This document shows, in pieces, positions 31,802-39,899 of a stretch of 52,700 bases of DNA. The notes beneath the pieces are model-generated. The model worked only from the letters and a program-made list of their open reading frames with translations, ran no database searches and was not told the DNA's origin. Made by a program: the position numbers and the translations under genes. This DNA comes from CAMBRQ01 sp945870325 (GTDB lineage: Bacteria; Bacillota; Clostridia; Lachnospirales; Lachnospiraceae): assembly GCF_050313795.1 (NCBI RefSeq), contig NZ_JBNPMC010000026.1:1-52700 (forward strand). Direction: 5' to 3'. Positions within the stretch are counted from its first letter, which is position 1; each line of letters begins with the position of its first letter.

Positions 31802-33092
31802 ACAGAAAGGTGCTGTGAAAAACAATCGGCATAATTGCAGGATTATTCTTGAACATGACCCGATTTTAAAAGGAGCATTTAGGAAAAATATCCTGACAGA
31901 CCAGACGGATATCGTAAAACCATTATGGTGGGACAAGGTCAGTCCGGCACTCAATGATATGGATGTGAATTATATCATGCTCTATCTGGAAGAAACATAT
32001 GGTCTGACCATTGATAAGATCGTGGAAAAGAGTATTGATCTGGAGGCAGACGGAAATAAGTATCATCCGATTCGGGATTTTCTGAATGGTCTTGTGTGGG
32101 ATGGACAGGAACGTATCCGATATGTTCTGCATCACTTCTTAGGGGCGCCAGTCGATGATCTGACCTATGAGAGCATGAAAATGTTCCTTTTGGGGGCAAT
32201 TTCCAGAGTTTTTAGACCCGGCATCAAGTTTGAATATATGCTGTGCCTTGTAGGTGGTCAGGGTGTTGGAAAGTCCACATTCTTCCGATTGCTGGCAATG
32301 AATGATGACTGGTTCACCGATGATCTGAAAAAGCTGGATGACGAAAACGTGTATCGCAGACTCAGAGGGCATTGGATTATTGAACTATCAGAAATGGTTG
32401 CAACTGCCAGAGCAAAGAGTATTGAGGAAATCAAGAGTTTCCTGAGCAGGCAGAAAGAGAATTATAAGGATTTGTATGCACTTCATGCGGTTGACCGCCC
32501 GAGACAGTGTGTGTTTGGCGGAACTTCCAATAAAAAGAAGTTTCTGCCCTTTGATAGAACAGGAAATAGACGTTTTGTTCCGGTACAGACCGATCGTTCT
32601 CAGATGGAGGTTCATTTACTGAAGAATGAAAAAGAGTCCAGAGCTTATTTGGAGCAGGTCTGGGCAGAAGCAATGGTGATTTTTCGAAGCGGCAATTTCA
32701 AGCTGGCATTTTCCAGAGAGATTGAGGAAGAACTGGATAAGCTGCGATTAGAATTTATGGCAGAAGATACGGAAACTGGAGTGATTCAGGCATGGCTTGG
32801 CGAACATGAGGATATGAAGGTGTGTTCGTTGATGATTTTCAAAGAAGCATTGGACAATCCCTATGTGAAACCAAAGAAAAGCGATACAGATCGTATCTGT
32901 GAGATTATGAACTCGTCGATCATTGGCTGGGTATCTGGTCCGACGGTAAGATTTAAGGAATATGGAACTCAGCGTTCTTGGATATGTGTAAACAACAGTT
33001 GTAAACGAGACGATAAAAACTTAAAAGATGAAAATGGATGGCAGACGGTCAGCGAGGAAGAAGCGAAGCAGATGGAACTTCCATTTGGCTAA
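31686..33092 (+). CDS. VirE/VapE-type primase-associated ATPase of element 2
   Basis: A 468-residue protein of the virulence-associated E (VirE/DUF3874-like) family. Walker A GGQGVGKSTFFRLL is at ~188-201, followed by DDLKKLDDENVYRRLRGHWI and ELSEMVATARAKSIEEIKSF. Such proteins are superfamily 3-like helicases paired with CHC2 primases in phage satellites and mobilisable islands and act in element replication. TTG 31686 follows AAGGTGATGG. The start lies inside the 3' part of the interrupted primase frame, so the two were probably translationally coupled. Confidence 0.88.
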   Translation: MNNELENLSPLMKQSLSEIMDAMEPELTVEEIREMLDYKQKGAVKNNRHNCRIILEHDPILKGAFRKNILTDQTDIVKPLWWDKVSPALNDMDVNYIMLYLEETYGLTIDKIVEKSIDLEADGNKYHPIRDFLNGLVWDGQERIRYVLHHFLGAPVDDLTYESMKMFLLGAISRVFRPGIKFEYMLCLVGGQGVGKSTFFRLLAMNDDWFTDDLKKLDDENVYRRLRGHWIIELSEMVATARAKSIEEIKSFLSRQKENYKDLYALHAVDRPRQCVFGGTSNKKKFLPFDRTGNRRFVPVQTDRSQMEVHLLKNEKESRAYLEQVWAEAMVIFRSGNFKLAFSREIEEELDKLRLEFMAEDTETGVIQAWLGEHEDMKVCSLMIFKEALDNPYVKPKKSDTDRICEIMNSSIIGWVSGPTVRFKEYGTQRSWICVNNSCKRDDKNLKDENGWQTVSEEEAKQMELPFG

Positions 33093-33105
33093 AACAGTCT
33101 GCCGG

Positions 33106-33303
33106 GTTTACAGTGGTTGACGTTTTATTTGCAGAATCAAGGCTTTTCTTATCAATACTTTTCAAGGTTTGTAAACCATAAACAGATAAATAGAAGTAAT
33201 TTTGTATTGGATAGGAAAACAGAAAATATTGTAACAAATGAATTTTTTAGGAGCTTGTTTACAGAGGTCGTTTACAAGGGGGCTTCCCCTTTGACCGGCT
33301 CCT
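33106..33303. repeat. GTTTACA repeats and hairpin between VirE and xis
   Basis: GTTTACA occurs at 33106, 33257 and 33270, and in reverse (TGTAAAC) at 33170. The two right copies lie inside a hairpin closed by AGGAGC (33249-33254) and GCTCCT (33298-33303), which also holds AAGGGG-gcttc-CCCTTT. No convincing gene lies in this 238-bp gap. It may be a replication origin or regulator-binding region of element 2. Confidence 0.4.
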
Positions 33304-33330
33304 ATCACTAAAATATGGAGGTAAGTGCCT

Positions 33331-33528
33331 ATGAAGCATGAAGTTCCCATTTGGGAAAAGAGCAATTTAACACTGGAAGAAGCGGCAGCTTATTCTGGTA
33401 TTGGAGTGAATAAATTGCGTAAATTGTCTGATGATGAGAATTGTCAGTTCGTACTCTGGATTGGGGCGAAACGACTGATTAAGCGCAGGCAGCTTGATGA
33501 GTATACAGGACGAATGTGTTCTGTATAA
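33331..33528 (+). CDS. Excisionase of element 2
   Basis: A 65-residue Tn916-Xis-type protein: VPIWEKSNLTLEEAAAYSGI, GVNKLRKLSDDENCQFVLWI, GAKRLIKRRQLDEYTGRM. ATG 33331 follows GGAGGT. Clearly related to the three copies in element 1. Here it is 4.3 kb from its integrase, the two being separated by the defence-like cargo, which was probably inserted between xis and int. Confidence 0.85.
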   Translation: MKHEVPIWEKSNLTLEEAAAYSGIGVNKLRKLSDDENCQFVLWIGAKRLIKRRQLDEYTGRMCSV

Positions 33529-33629
33529 TTTTTTGTGAAAAAATATTGCATAAAAAATAAAACTGTGGTATATTATAGATACAGATATAACAGAAAAGAT
33601 TTCTGTTGGAGGTATGGAGGTATGAAGGT

Positions 33630-34907
33630 ATGATAATAGAAGTAAGAGTGAATAATTGTTTTTCTTTTTCGGACCCTATAGTGTTCTCGATGAAGGCGGA
33701 TATGAGAAACAAAAAGTTTGCATCTAATGTGCATAAAGAGAATAATTTTAATATTTTGAAAACGGCAGGGATTTATGGACCAAATAATGCCGGAAAGACT
33801 TGCCTGGTTAAATGTATACGTAGTATTGTAAACGTTTTTTTGAATCAGAATCCAGCAATTAAATCCAATATTTTTACGAAGAGTTCAATTTGTCAAATGG
33901 GAATTTCTTTTTTGGTGGATGGCAGAGAGTTTTCGTATGATTTTTGGTACGATACAATGAAGAAAGAGTATCCATATGAGGAGTTTAAAGAAATTTTAAA
34001 AGATCAATATGGCAACGAAAAAGAAGTTGTTTGGTTGCTGAAGGATAGCGTTAACTCAAAATATCAATATGAAGATGAAGAACTTACAAAAATGATTCCG
34101 TTGGTTTCTCAAAGCAATTTGTTAGTATATTTGGTTGATACAAGTAAGTTTAAGTATTTAGCAGAAATGAAAGAACTCATTGTGCGATTTGCATCTAAGG
34201 TTGATATTGTTGATATGAACAATATTCCAATGGAAAGAACAATTAATTTAATGAAGAACAAAAATGACTTGCAGAAAAAAGTTGTTGAGTTTATTAAAAA
34301 TGCAGATCTTTATATGGATGATTATGCGTATGTAGATATGGATAAAATCCATGTCAAAGTTGAGAATGTAGATGAAAGACCTGAGGAGAAAGCACTTAAT
34401 ATACCTGAACAGATTATAGATCAAATTAGATTAGTGTCTGTATATAAAGGAATTCCAGTGCCGAGTATTTTGTTTGATTCTACAGGTACTAAGAAAATTG
34501 CAGCACTTGCAAGTTATATTATTGAAGGATTGGAAAATGGTAGAATTCTTGTCGTTGATGAATTGGACAGTAGTATTCATTTTAAATTGACGAGAGCCAT
34601 TGTTGCTATGTTCAATAACGAATTGAATTCTAACTCACAGCTGATTTTTACAGTTCACGATATAAATCTTATGGACTGCAAAAAAATGTTCCGTAAAGAA
34701 CAAATTTGGTTTGTTCATAAAGATCAGGATGGTGTGTATTTATATTCTTTAGCAGAATTTACAGCACAGCAAGGAGTTCGTGATACGACGGATATTATGG
34801 AGAAATACAGAAAAGGTGTATTAGGTGCTTTACCTGATCCAGAACTGATTCGTTCTTTGCTAAGTATTAAAGGAAATAAAAAGGAGGTACTTGCGGATGG
34901 CAAATAA
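33630..34907 (+). CDS. AAA/ABC-type ATPase of a two-gene ATPase-TOPRIM module
   Basis: A 425-residue SMC/ABC-like ATPase of the AAA_15/AAA_21 type. Walker A GPNNAGKTCLVK lies at ~50-61 after a RecF-like start (IIEVRVNNCFSFSDPIVFSM). The Walker B region GRILVVDELDSSIHFKLTRA is at ~304-323, and a His switch-like FTVHDIN follows. ATG 33630 follows GGAGGT. The next gene starts inside its last 11 bp. ATPases of this group work with TOPRIM or RloB-type partners in OLD, PARIS, AbiL and RloAB defence systems. Which one applies cannot be settled by reading. Confidence 0.82.
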   Translation: MIIEVRVNNCFSFSDPIVFSMKADMRNKKFASNVHKENNFNILKTAGIYGPNNAGKTCLVKCIRSIVNVFLNQNPAIKSNIFTKSSICQMGISFLVDGREFSYDFWYDTMKKEYPYEEFKEILKDQYGNEKEVVWLLKDSVNSKYQYEDEELTKMIPLVSQSNLLVYLVDTSKFKYLAEMKELIVRFASKVDIVDMNNIPMERTINLMKNKNDLQKKVVEFIKNADLYMDDYAYVDMDKIHVKVENVDERPEEKALNIPEQIIDQIRLVSVYKGIPVPSILFDSTGTKKIAALASYIIEGLENGRILVVDELDSSIHFKLTRAIVAMFNNELNSNSQLIFTVHDINLMDCKKMFRKEQIWFVHKDQDGVYLYSLAEFTAQQGVRDTTDIMEKYRKGVLGALPDPELIRSLLSIKGNKKEVLADGK

Positions 34908-35529
34908 ACTTCCTTGGATTTTTTCTGGTAGTAAAGTATGCATTATATGTGAGGGCGATGAAGAATATGAATATCTTGATAAGCTGATATCATTAGATGT
35001 GTGGAACGAGAATTATAAGTTTACGTTGGAGAATGCAGAAGGTAATGGAAATATTCCAGCACGATATCAAGATAAGTATCAGAATGGTTCTTATGATGTA
35101 GTACTGGTTTTTTGTGACACCGATAGAAAACCTTATGAGCAATATGTTGATATTAAAAGAAAGATCAACGAGTTTCATGGAGTTGAGAATGCTGCTGACA
35201 AAGTTGTGATTTATGGAAATCCATGTACAATGCAAATTATTGTTGAACATTGGGATGAAATTATGCTGAAATCACATCAGAAAAAGAAAAATGCTCCAAT
35301 TATTTTTGAATTAACTGGAGTAGAAAATTACAAAGGAAGAGAAGATCAAAGACAGGAATTGTTTTCTGGAATTACAAAAGAGAATTATCTGGAAATGAAA
35401 GAACGCATCAAGAAATTATCGTCTGATGATACAATAAAAGGAAGTAGTAATTTCGGTCATTTTATAGAATGCTTTTCCATGAAAGATGATGCATGGATAA
35501 AGGATATTAATGACTCCTTAGAAGAGTAA
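34897..35529 (+). CDS. RloB/TOPRIM-like partner of the ATPase
   Basis: A 210-residue protein with the acidic TOPRIM-type pattern: CIICEGDEEYEYLDKL (~15-30, catalytic Glu) and DVVLVFCDTDRKP (~67-79, DxD). The C-terminal half is helical. This matches RloB/AbiLii or OLD-type nuclease partners. ATG 34897, after AAAAGGAGG, overlaps the ATPase stop, so the two are coupled. Shorter than AriB of PARIS (~300 aa), which favours a RloB/AbiLii-like type. The predicted role is phage-triggered cleavage of nucleic acid. Confidence 0.72.
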   Translation: MANKLPWIFSGSKVCIICEGDEEYEYLDKLISLDVWNENYKFTLENAEGNGNIPARYQDKYQNGSYDVVLVFCDTDRKPYEQYVDIKRKINEFHGVENAADKVVIYGNPCTMQIIVEHWDEIMLKSHQKKKNAPIIFELTGVENYKGREDQRQELFSGITKENYLEMKERIKKLSSDDTIKGSSNFGHFIECFSMKDDAWIKDINDSLEE

Positions 35530-35713
35530 AAGTTCTGTAAAATTACAGGTAATGTATATGCAGGGGACGGAAACAAAGTCTTCTGCATATCAAAAAGTCA
35601 GAAGTACTATGAATGTAAAGGGATTTTTTAACCTTGGATTAGCAGCTAAACACAAAGAATGCTGACAAAAAGTGAGAAAGTGTGGATAATTAAGCCACAG
35701 GAAGGAGTAAAGG

Positions 35714-36646
35714 ATGAAATTAAAAGCATTAAGTCATTACGATGGGGATACAGATACAAGATTTGGCGATTGTATTTTATTGTATGATGCAACTACGCTA
35801 ATCGTGTATGACTGTGGACATGAGAGACATGCAGAAGAAGTAGAAAATTTTTTGAAGAATAACTCATTGATTTCAGAGGTACATGTTGTAATATCTCACA
35901 ATGATGAAGATCATATAAAGGGAGTCATAACATTGTTTGATAGTTTGTATGATGAGGGATATGATGTGACGGTGTATTCTTCTTTGTATCTTAAAAGTGC
36001 TAAAAAAGTGCTGGATATTCTGGATGATGATAGAAGAACTCTGAAGGGAACGAAAGAGCGTATTCTTAAAACATTTGTCCATATCAAAGAAATTGTTGAA
36101 AAAGCGCAAGAATATAATTTTACGGTTAAAGATGCGGCGGTTAATACGAAAGTTGCATCTGGAAGTATCGTAGGTCCAACAGAAGATGAATTTGTTAATG
36201 TAGTAGCACAAGCTGTCGAAGATGACAAAGTAACGAAATATGAAGGCGAGACTGTAATGAATGCAGCAAGTGTCCAGTTGAAATGTAAGGTTGATGATGG
36301 AAAGTCGGTTTTATTATGTGGAGATGCAACGCCTGCATTTTTGCATAATTTAAATGTATATGGAGTTATCCAATTGCCACATCATGGGAAGTTAGACAAT
36401 GCTCAAGAGATTTTTGAAAAATTAACAGATTCTTATAGTAAGACATACCTTATTTCTGACAATACTGGTTCAGGACCAACAAGTGGAGGTTCGGACAAAT
36501 TGGTTGAGTACATGAAAGACGAACTTTATGATCCTGCATTAAACACAAAAGATGGTGTAGTAAACTATCCGAAAAATGGTGGAATCCATGTTTCTGTCAA
36601 AAAGACACAAGGAGTGAAGCTCGGTGGAGTGGATACTTGGTTTTAG
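35714..36646 (+). CDS. MBL-fold hydrolase (ComEC-like) of a three-gene set
   Basis: A 310-residue metallo-beta-lactamase-fold protein. It starts HYDGDTDTRFGDCILLYDAT. The metal site ISHNDEDHIKGVITL is at ~60-74 (HxDxDH), LLCGDATPAFL at ~197-207 and IQLPHHGKLDN at ~217-227. It resembles the ComEC/Rec2 MBL nuclease domain and other DNA or nucleotide phosphodiesterases. GGAAGGAG precedes ATG 35714. It overlaps the next gene by 23 bp, and that gene overlaps the third; the trio is clearly one operon. Substrate unknown. Confidence 0.82.
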   Translation: MKLKALSHYDGDTDTRFGDCILLYDATTLIVYDCGHERHAEEVENFLKNNSLISEVHVVISHNDEDHIKGVITLFDSLYDEGYDVTVYSSLYLKSAKKVLDILDDDRRTLKGTKERILKTFVHIKEIVEKAQEYNFTVKDAAVNTKVASGSIVGPTEDEFVNVVAQAVEDDKVTKYEGETVMNAASVQLKCKVDDGKSVLLCGDATPAFLHNLNVYGVIQLPHHGKLDNAQEIFEKLTDSYSKTYLISDNTGSGPTSGGSDKLVEYMKDELYDPALNTKDGVVNYPKNGGIHVSVKKTQGVKLGGVDTWF

Positions 36647-37175
36647 TGCTGATATAGTAGTAGATGCCAATCAACTGAAGGCAAGACATGAATATATTCA
36701 AAAGGTGACAAATTCAGAAGTATCACCTTGGTCTTTCCTTCAGTTGGGAGGAAAAATATATAAGCAATTCGTCTGCTGTGAATCAAAAGACGGATTGAAT
36801 GGTGTTTTTATTACAGCCCACATTGGAACTGTAAAAGGGTTGTGTGCAATAAAAGAAATAGCTGCAAAGGATTTTGTTGTAGCAAATACCTGTATATGGG
36901 AGCGTTTTTCTGAAAAGGATACTTTGACTGGAATGATGAAACATAACAAGAACGCTGAATTATGGTTTGCTAAGCAAGCATTGTCAGTAGAAAATAAACA
37001 TATTTTGAGGCAATCTACAACAGTAGAAGATATCGGTAAATTTGGATTTCAGACTTCCGTGTCAGAAAGAAAATTGTTTGCAAACAGACGAAAGGGTTTT
37101 ATGGAGGCCGTAAACCTATCATTTGACAAAGTGTCGCCTATTATATTACCAACAGATTTAGGAGGAATAGTGTGA
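36624..37175 (+). CDS. Unknown middle gene of the MBL three-gene set
   Basis: A 183-residue soluble protein, family not recognised. GTG 36624 follows AAGGAG at 9-bp spacing within the end of the MBL gene. The sequence has DIVVDANQLKARHEYIQKVT, GVFITAHIGTVKGLCAIKEI and FVVANTCIWERF. The last 60 residues are basic and helical. Its stop overlaps the GTG of the membrane-protein gene. It may link the hydrolase to the membrane protein. Confidence 0.65.
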   Translation: MEWILGFSADIVVDANQLKARHEYIQKVTNSEVSPWSFLQLGGKIYKQFVCCESKDGLNGVFITAHIGTVKGLCAIKEIAAKDFVVANTCIWERFSEKDTLTGMMKHNKNAELWFAKQALSVENKHILRQSTTVEDIGKFGFQTSVSERKLFANRRKGFMEAVNLSFDKVSPIILPTDLGGIV

Positions 37176-37669
37176 GTAGCATTATTGAAAAATTGGATTC
37201 ATATCAAATAATGACAAATTTGCTGCCAGGAGCCTTCTTTGGCATTGCATTAGACTTAATACTTGGAATGGCAATTCCGTTTCAAGGCGTAGTGGAGGAG
37301 ATTGTGATTTATTATTTCATTGGGCTTATTCTTAATCGAATTGGTTCATTAGTTGTAAAGCCAGTCTTGAAAAAAAGTAAATTTATCGTAGAAGCACCAT
37401 ATCCAGAATATGTTAAAGCTGTAAAAAGGGATTCGAAGATAGATATTTTGTCTGAGACAAACAATTATTTCCGTACTTTGTTAGCAGGAGTTATTCTTTT
37501 ATTTACAATTTATCTATGCATGAATTTAGAAACTATATGGGGATGGCTCATATCTAATTGGAGATGGATTGCGTTAGCATGTTTGATTGCTCTGTTTTTA
37601 TTTGCATTTAGAAACCAGACGGATTATGTAAGAAAACGTGTTGAAGCAGTAAATAGTCAAGAAGAATAA
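37172..37669 (+). CDS. Four-helix membrane protein of the MBL three-gene set
   Basis: A 165-residue protein with four hydrophobic helices: LPGAFFGIALDLILGMAI (~18-35), EIVIYYFIGLILNRIGSLVV (~43-62), LLAGVILLFTIYLCM (~103-117) and WIALACLIALFLFAF (~132-146). A charged cytosolic loop lies between helices 2 and 3. GTG 37172 follows AGGAGG and overlaps the previous stop. A small multi-helix protein at the end of a soluble enzyme operon recalls membrane-disrupting effectors of defence systems. No family recognised. Confidence 0.68.
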   Translation: MSSIIEKLDSYQIMTNLLPGAFFGIALDLILGMAIPFQGVVEEIVIYYFIGLILNRIGSLVVKPVLKKSKFIVEAPYPEYVKAVKRDSKIDILSETNNYFRTLLAGVILLFTIYLCMNLETIWGWLISNWRWIALACLIALFLFAFRNQTDYVRKRVEAVNSQEE

Positions 37670-37721
37670 TTCTTATATAAAATCAAGAATTAAAATAGTT
37701 TAACTAAGTAAATTAACAATT

Positions 37722-37821
37722 GCACAAGGACGATGTACCGTTTTCGTGAAAAACGGTCATTGAATTAGGGACATCCTTTTGGTACAATAAGTATCGGAAT
37801 GACGTCCCTTTTCTGTTGTGC
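37722..37821 (+). promoter_or_regulatory. Three-way-junction-like structure before integrase 2
   Basis: A closing stem GCACAA (37722-37727)/TTGTGC (37816-37821) encloses two hairpins: ACCGTTTT/AAAACGGT (37737-37757) and GGGACATC/GACGTCCC (37768-37808, one G-T pair). It ends 3 bp before the AAAGGAG of int2. It could be a structured mRNA leader controlling int, or a transfer-origin-like element. No known riboswitch was recognised. Confidence 0.45.
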
Positions 37822-37835
37822 GGAAAGGAGCCAAA

Positions 37836-39110
37836 ATGGCAGGAAAAGGACAAACAAAAAGAAAAGATAAAGACAGAATCGTTCTTCGTAAAGGAGAAAG
37901 CCAGCGTCCAAATGGAACTTATGATTACAGATGGACAGGAAAAGACGGAAAGCGCCATGTGGTTTACGCAAAAACGCTGGAGGATCTTCGAGAGAAAGAA
38001 AAGGAAATCGAGAGAGACAAAAGTGATGGCATTAAAGCCGAAGCAAGATATGTGACCATTAATGATCTGTTTGATTTATGGAAGCAGATTAAACGAGGTC
38101 TGAAGGACAACACATTCCAAAATTATCAGTATATGTATAATACTTTTGTGAGATCGGAGTTTGGAAAAACAAGAGTGTCTACGGTGAAAAAGACGGATGT
38201 GAAGCGTTTTTACAATTATCTTGCGGACGAGTGTGGATTACAGGCATCAACCATTGATAGTGTGCATACTGTTTTGCATCAGGTGTTGGAAATGGCAGTA
38301 GATGATTGCTATTTGAGAAACAATCCGAGCAATAATGTGTTGAAAGAATTGAAGCAGTCTCATGTGTTTAAAACAGAGAAGAGAAAGGCTTTAACGAAAC
38401 CGCAGCAGGATTTACTTTTGGACTTTTTAAAAAGAAATCATACCTATAATCATTGGTATCCGGTTATCGCTGTTATGGTTGGAACGGGGCTTCGTGTCGG
38501 TGAAGTGACAGGGCTTCATTGGTGCGACATTGATCTGGAAAATGGCATGATTGATGTGAACCACACATTGATATATTATTGTCACAGAGATGAAGCACAG
38601 AAGAACGGCTGTTATTTTAATGTGAATACTCCAAAGTCTGAAGCGGGTGTGCGTCAGGTTCCGATGCTGGACTTTGTAAAAGAAGCATTTTTGCTGGAGA
38701 AACAGTATCAGGAAGCGATGGGCGTTGAGTGTAAGGCAACAGTGGATGGTTATACGGATTTCATCTTTGTAAATCGTTTTGGGAATGTTCAGCATCAGGG
38801 TACTTTAAACAAGGCGATTCGCAGAGTTATCCGTGACTGTAATGATGAAGTGTTGCTTAAGGAAGAAAATGAACCAGTATTACTTCCGCATTTTAACTGT
38901 CATACGCTGAGACACACATTTACAACACGTTTATGTGAAGCTGGTGTAAATATAAAAGTAATTCAGGATACCTTGGGGCACGCAGATGTTCAAACTACTT
39001 TGAATATCTACGCAGACGTGACTAAGGAACTGAAACAGGCAGAGTTTGCAGGACTGGAAGAGTATTTTGAAAAAACTACAAAGCAATATATCTCTGAAAT
39101 GGCGGTTTAA
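37836..39110 (+). CDS. int: Tyrosine integrase of element 2 (Tn916 family)
   Basis: A 424-residue tyrosine recombinase with the domain order of integrase 1. Catalytic residues: Arg in GTGLRVGEVTGL (~218), HTLRHTFTTR (~356), GHADVQTTLNIY with Tyr ~393. The catalytic domain is mostly identical to that of integrase 1, while the N-terminal arm-binding part (GTYDYRWTGKDGKRHVVYAK) differs. ATG 37836 follows AAAGGAG. The stop codon overlaps the first of three TAAGCCA repeats, and the att core is 144 bp further on. It should catalyse site-specific integration at the same core as integrase 1. Confidence 0.95.
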   Translation: MAGKGQTKRKDKDRIVLRKGESQRPNGTYDYRWTGKDGKRHVVYAKTLEDLREKEKEIERDKSDGIKAEARYVTINDLFDLWKQIKRGLKDNTFQNYQYMYNTFVRSEFGKTRVSTVKKTDVKRFYNYLADECGLQASTIDSVHTVLHQVLEMAVDDCYLRNNPSNNVLKELKQSHVFKTEKRKALTKPQQDLLLDFLKRNHTYNHWYPVIAVMVGTGLRVGEVTGLHWCDIDLENGMIDVNHTLIYYCHRDEAQKNGCYFNVNTPKSEAGVRQVPMLDFVKEAFLLEKQYQEAMGVECKATVDGYTDFIFVNRFGNVQHQGTLNKAIRRVIRDCNDEVLLKEENEPVLLPHFNCHTLRHTFTTRLCEAGVNIKVIQDTLGHADVQTTLNIYADVTKELKQAEFAGLEEYFEKTTKQYISEMAV

Positions 39111-39171
39111 GCCAGTTAAGCCAAAAGATAAGCCAATGGAAACAAGTTGAGTAATGGCTTATGAAGGCTTA
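39108..39171. repeat. Right arm-type repeats of element 2
   Basis: TAAGCCA at 39108, TAAGCCAA at 39117 and 39129 (9 and 12 bp apart), with reverse copies TGGCTTA at 39155 and GGCTTA at 39166. The third direct copy starts 125 bp before the core, matching element 1. Confidence 0.72.
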
Positions 39172-39253
39172 TGTATTTTGGAGTGAATTGAATATGGCGC
39201 AGATACAGAGTTAGGGAGAGAAATAACGAGATATAAATTTCGTGAATTAGAAA

Positions 39254-39266
39254 TCCCGACGATGAA
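39254..39266. repeat. Attachment core, right end of element 2
   Basis: TCCCGACGATGAA, identical to 29670-29682; distance between copies 9584 bp. DNA to its right reads into a metG-like 3' fragment, so this is the element/chromosome boundary. Confidence 0.75.
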
Positions 39267-39722
39267 AAGCATTGGTGGTTCCGATACATCCAAAAAGGCT
39301 CAGACAACACCGGTGGCAAAAACAGAAGAAAAGCCGGAATAAAAATTGATTTTTCAAATGTAGAGATTGAGCCATTATTTGAAGACATGGTGGATTTTGA
39401 GACATTCAGCACATCCGATTACCGTGCTGTTAAGATCAAAGAGTGCGAACCGGTAAAGAAAAGCAAAAAACTTCTGAAATTCGTATTAGACGACGGAACA
39501 GGTACGGATCGTGTGATTCTTTCCGGAATCCACGAATACTACGAGCCGGAAGAACTGGTTGGAAAGACAGCAATCGCTATTGTGAACCTGCCGCCAAGAA
39601 GCATGATGGGAATTGATTCCTGTGGTATGCTTATCTCAGCTGTACACCATGAAAATGGTGAGGAAAGACTTCACCTGCTGATGGTAGATGATGCGATTCC
39701 GGCAGGCGCAAAATTGTACTAA
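39262..39722 (+). pseudogene. metG: 3' fragment of methionyl-tRNA synthetase (tRNA-binding domain)
   Basis: From 39387 the frame encodes an OB-fold tRNA-binding domain like the C-terminus of MetRS: VDFETFSTSDYRAVKIKECE, LLKFVLDDGTGTDRVILSGI, PEELVGKTAIAIVNLPPRSM, MGIDSCGMLISAV, ending in DDAIPAGAKLY. Upstream a linker (SIGGSDTSKKAQTTPVAKTE) reads in another frame; one missing A near 39339 would join them as EEKPE-IKIDFSNVE. There is no ribosome site at ATG 39387. The 5' part should lie left of element 1, outside the window. Insertion would separate the MetRS core from this dispensable domain. A free-standing tRNA-binding protein is the less likely alternative. Confidence 0.65.
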
Positions 39723-39758
39723 TTAGCAGTGGCTTGAGGGCGCTGAAGAAATGAAGAG

Positions 39759-39800
39759 AAAAGATAGTGGCTGAAACAATGGGTTTTTGCCACTTTTCTT
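39759..39800 (+). terminator. Terminator after the metG fragment
   Basis: AGTGGC (39766-39771) and GCCACT (39789-39794) with flanking A and T tracts form a stem followed by TTTCTTTTTG. Confidence 0.7.
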
Positions 39801-39899
39801 TTTGCTGGTTGCTAAAAAACTATAGTAATTCATGTAAAAACTTGGTAAAATCTGTGTAAAATGTATTTTAATTATTACGAATTTTACAGGTGGATGAGT

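Noticed and set aside
33117..33311. 64-codon frame between VirE and xis
   Set aside because: No ribosome site, no recognisable domain, and it overlaps GTTTACA repeats and hairpins that suggest non-coding DNA.
39387..39722. Free-standing CsaA/Trbp111-type chaperone gene
   Set aside because: No ribosome site before the ATG, and the upstream linker joins the domain after one inserted base, as in a MetRS C-terminus.
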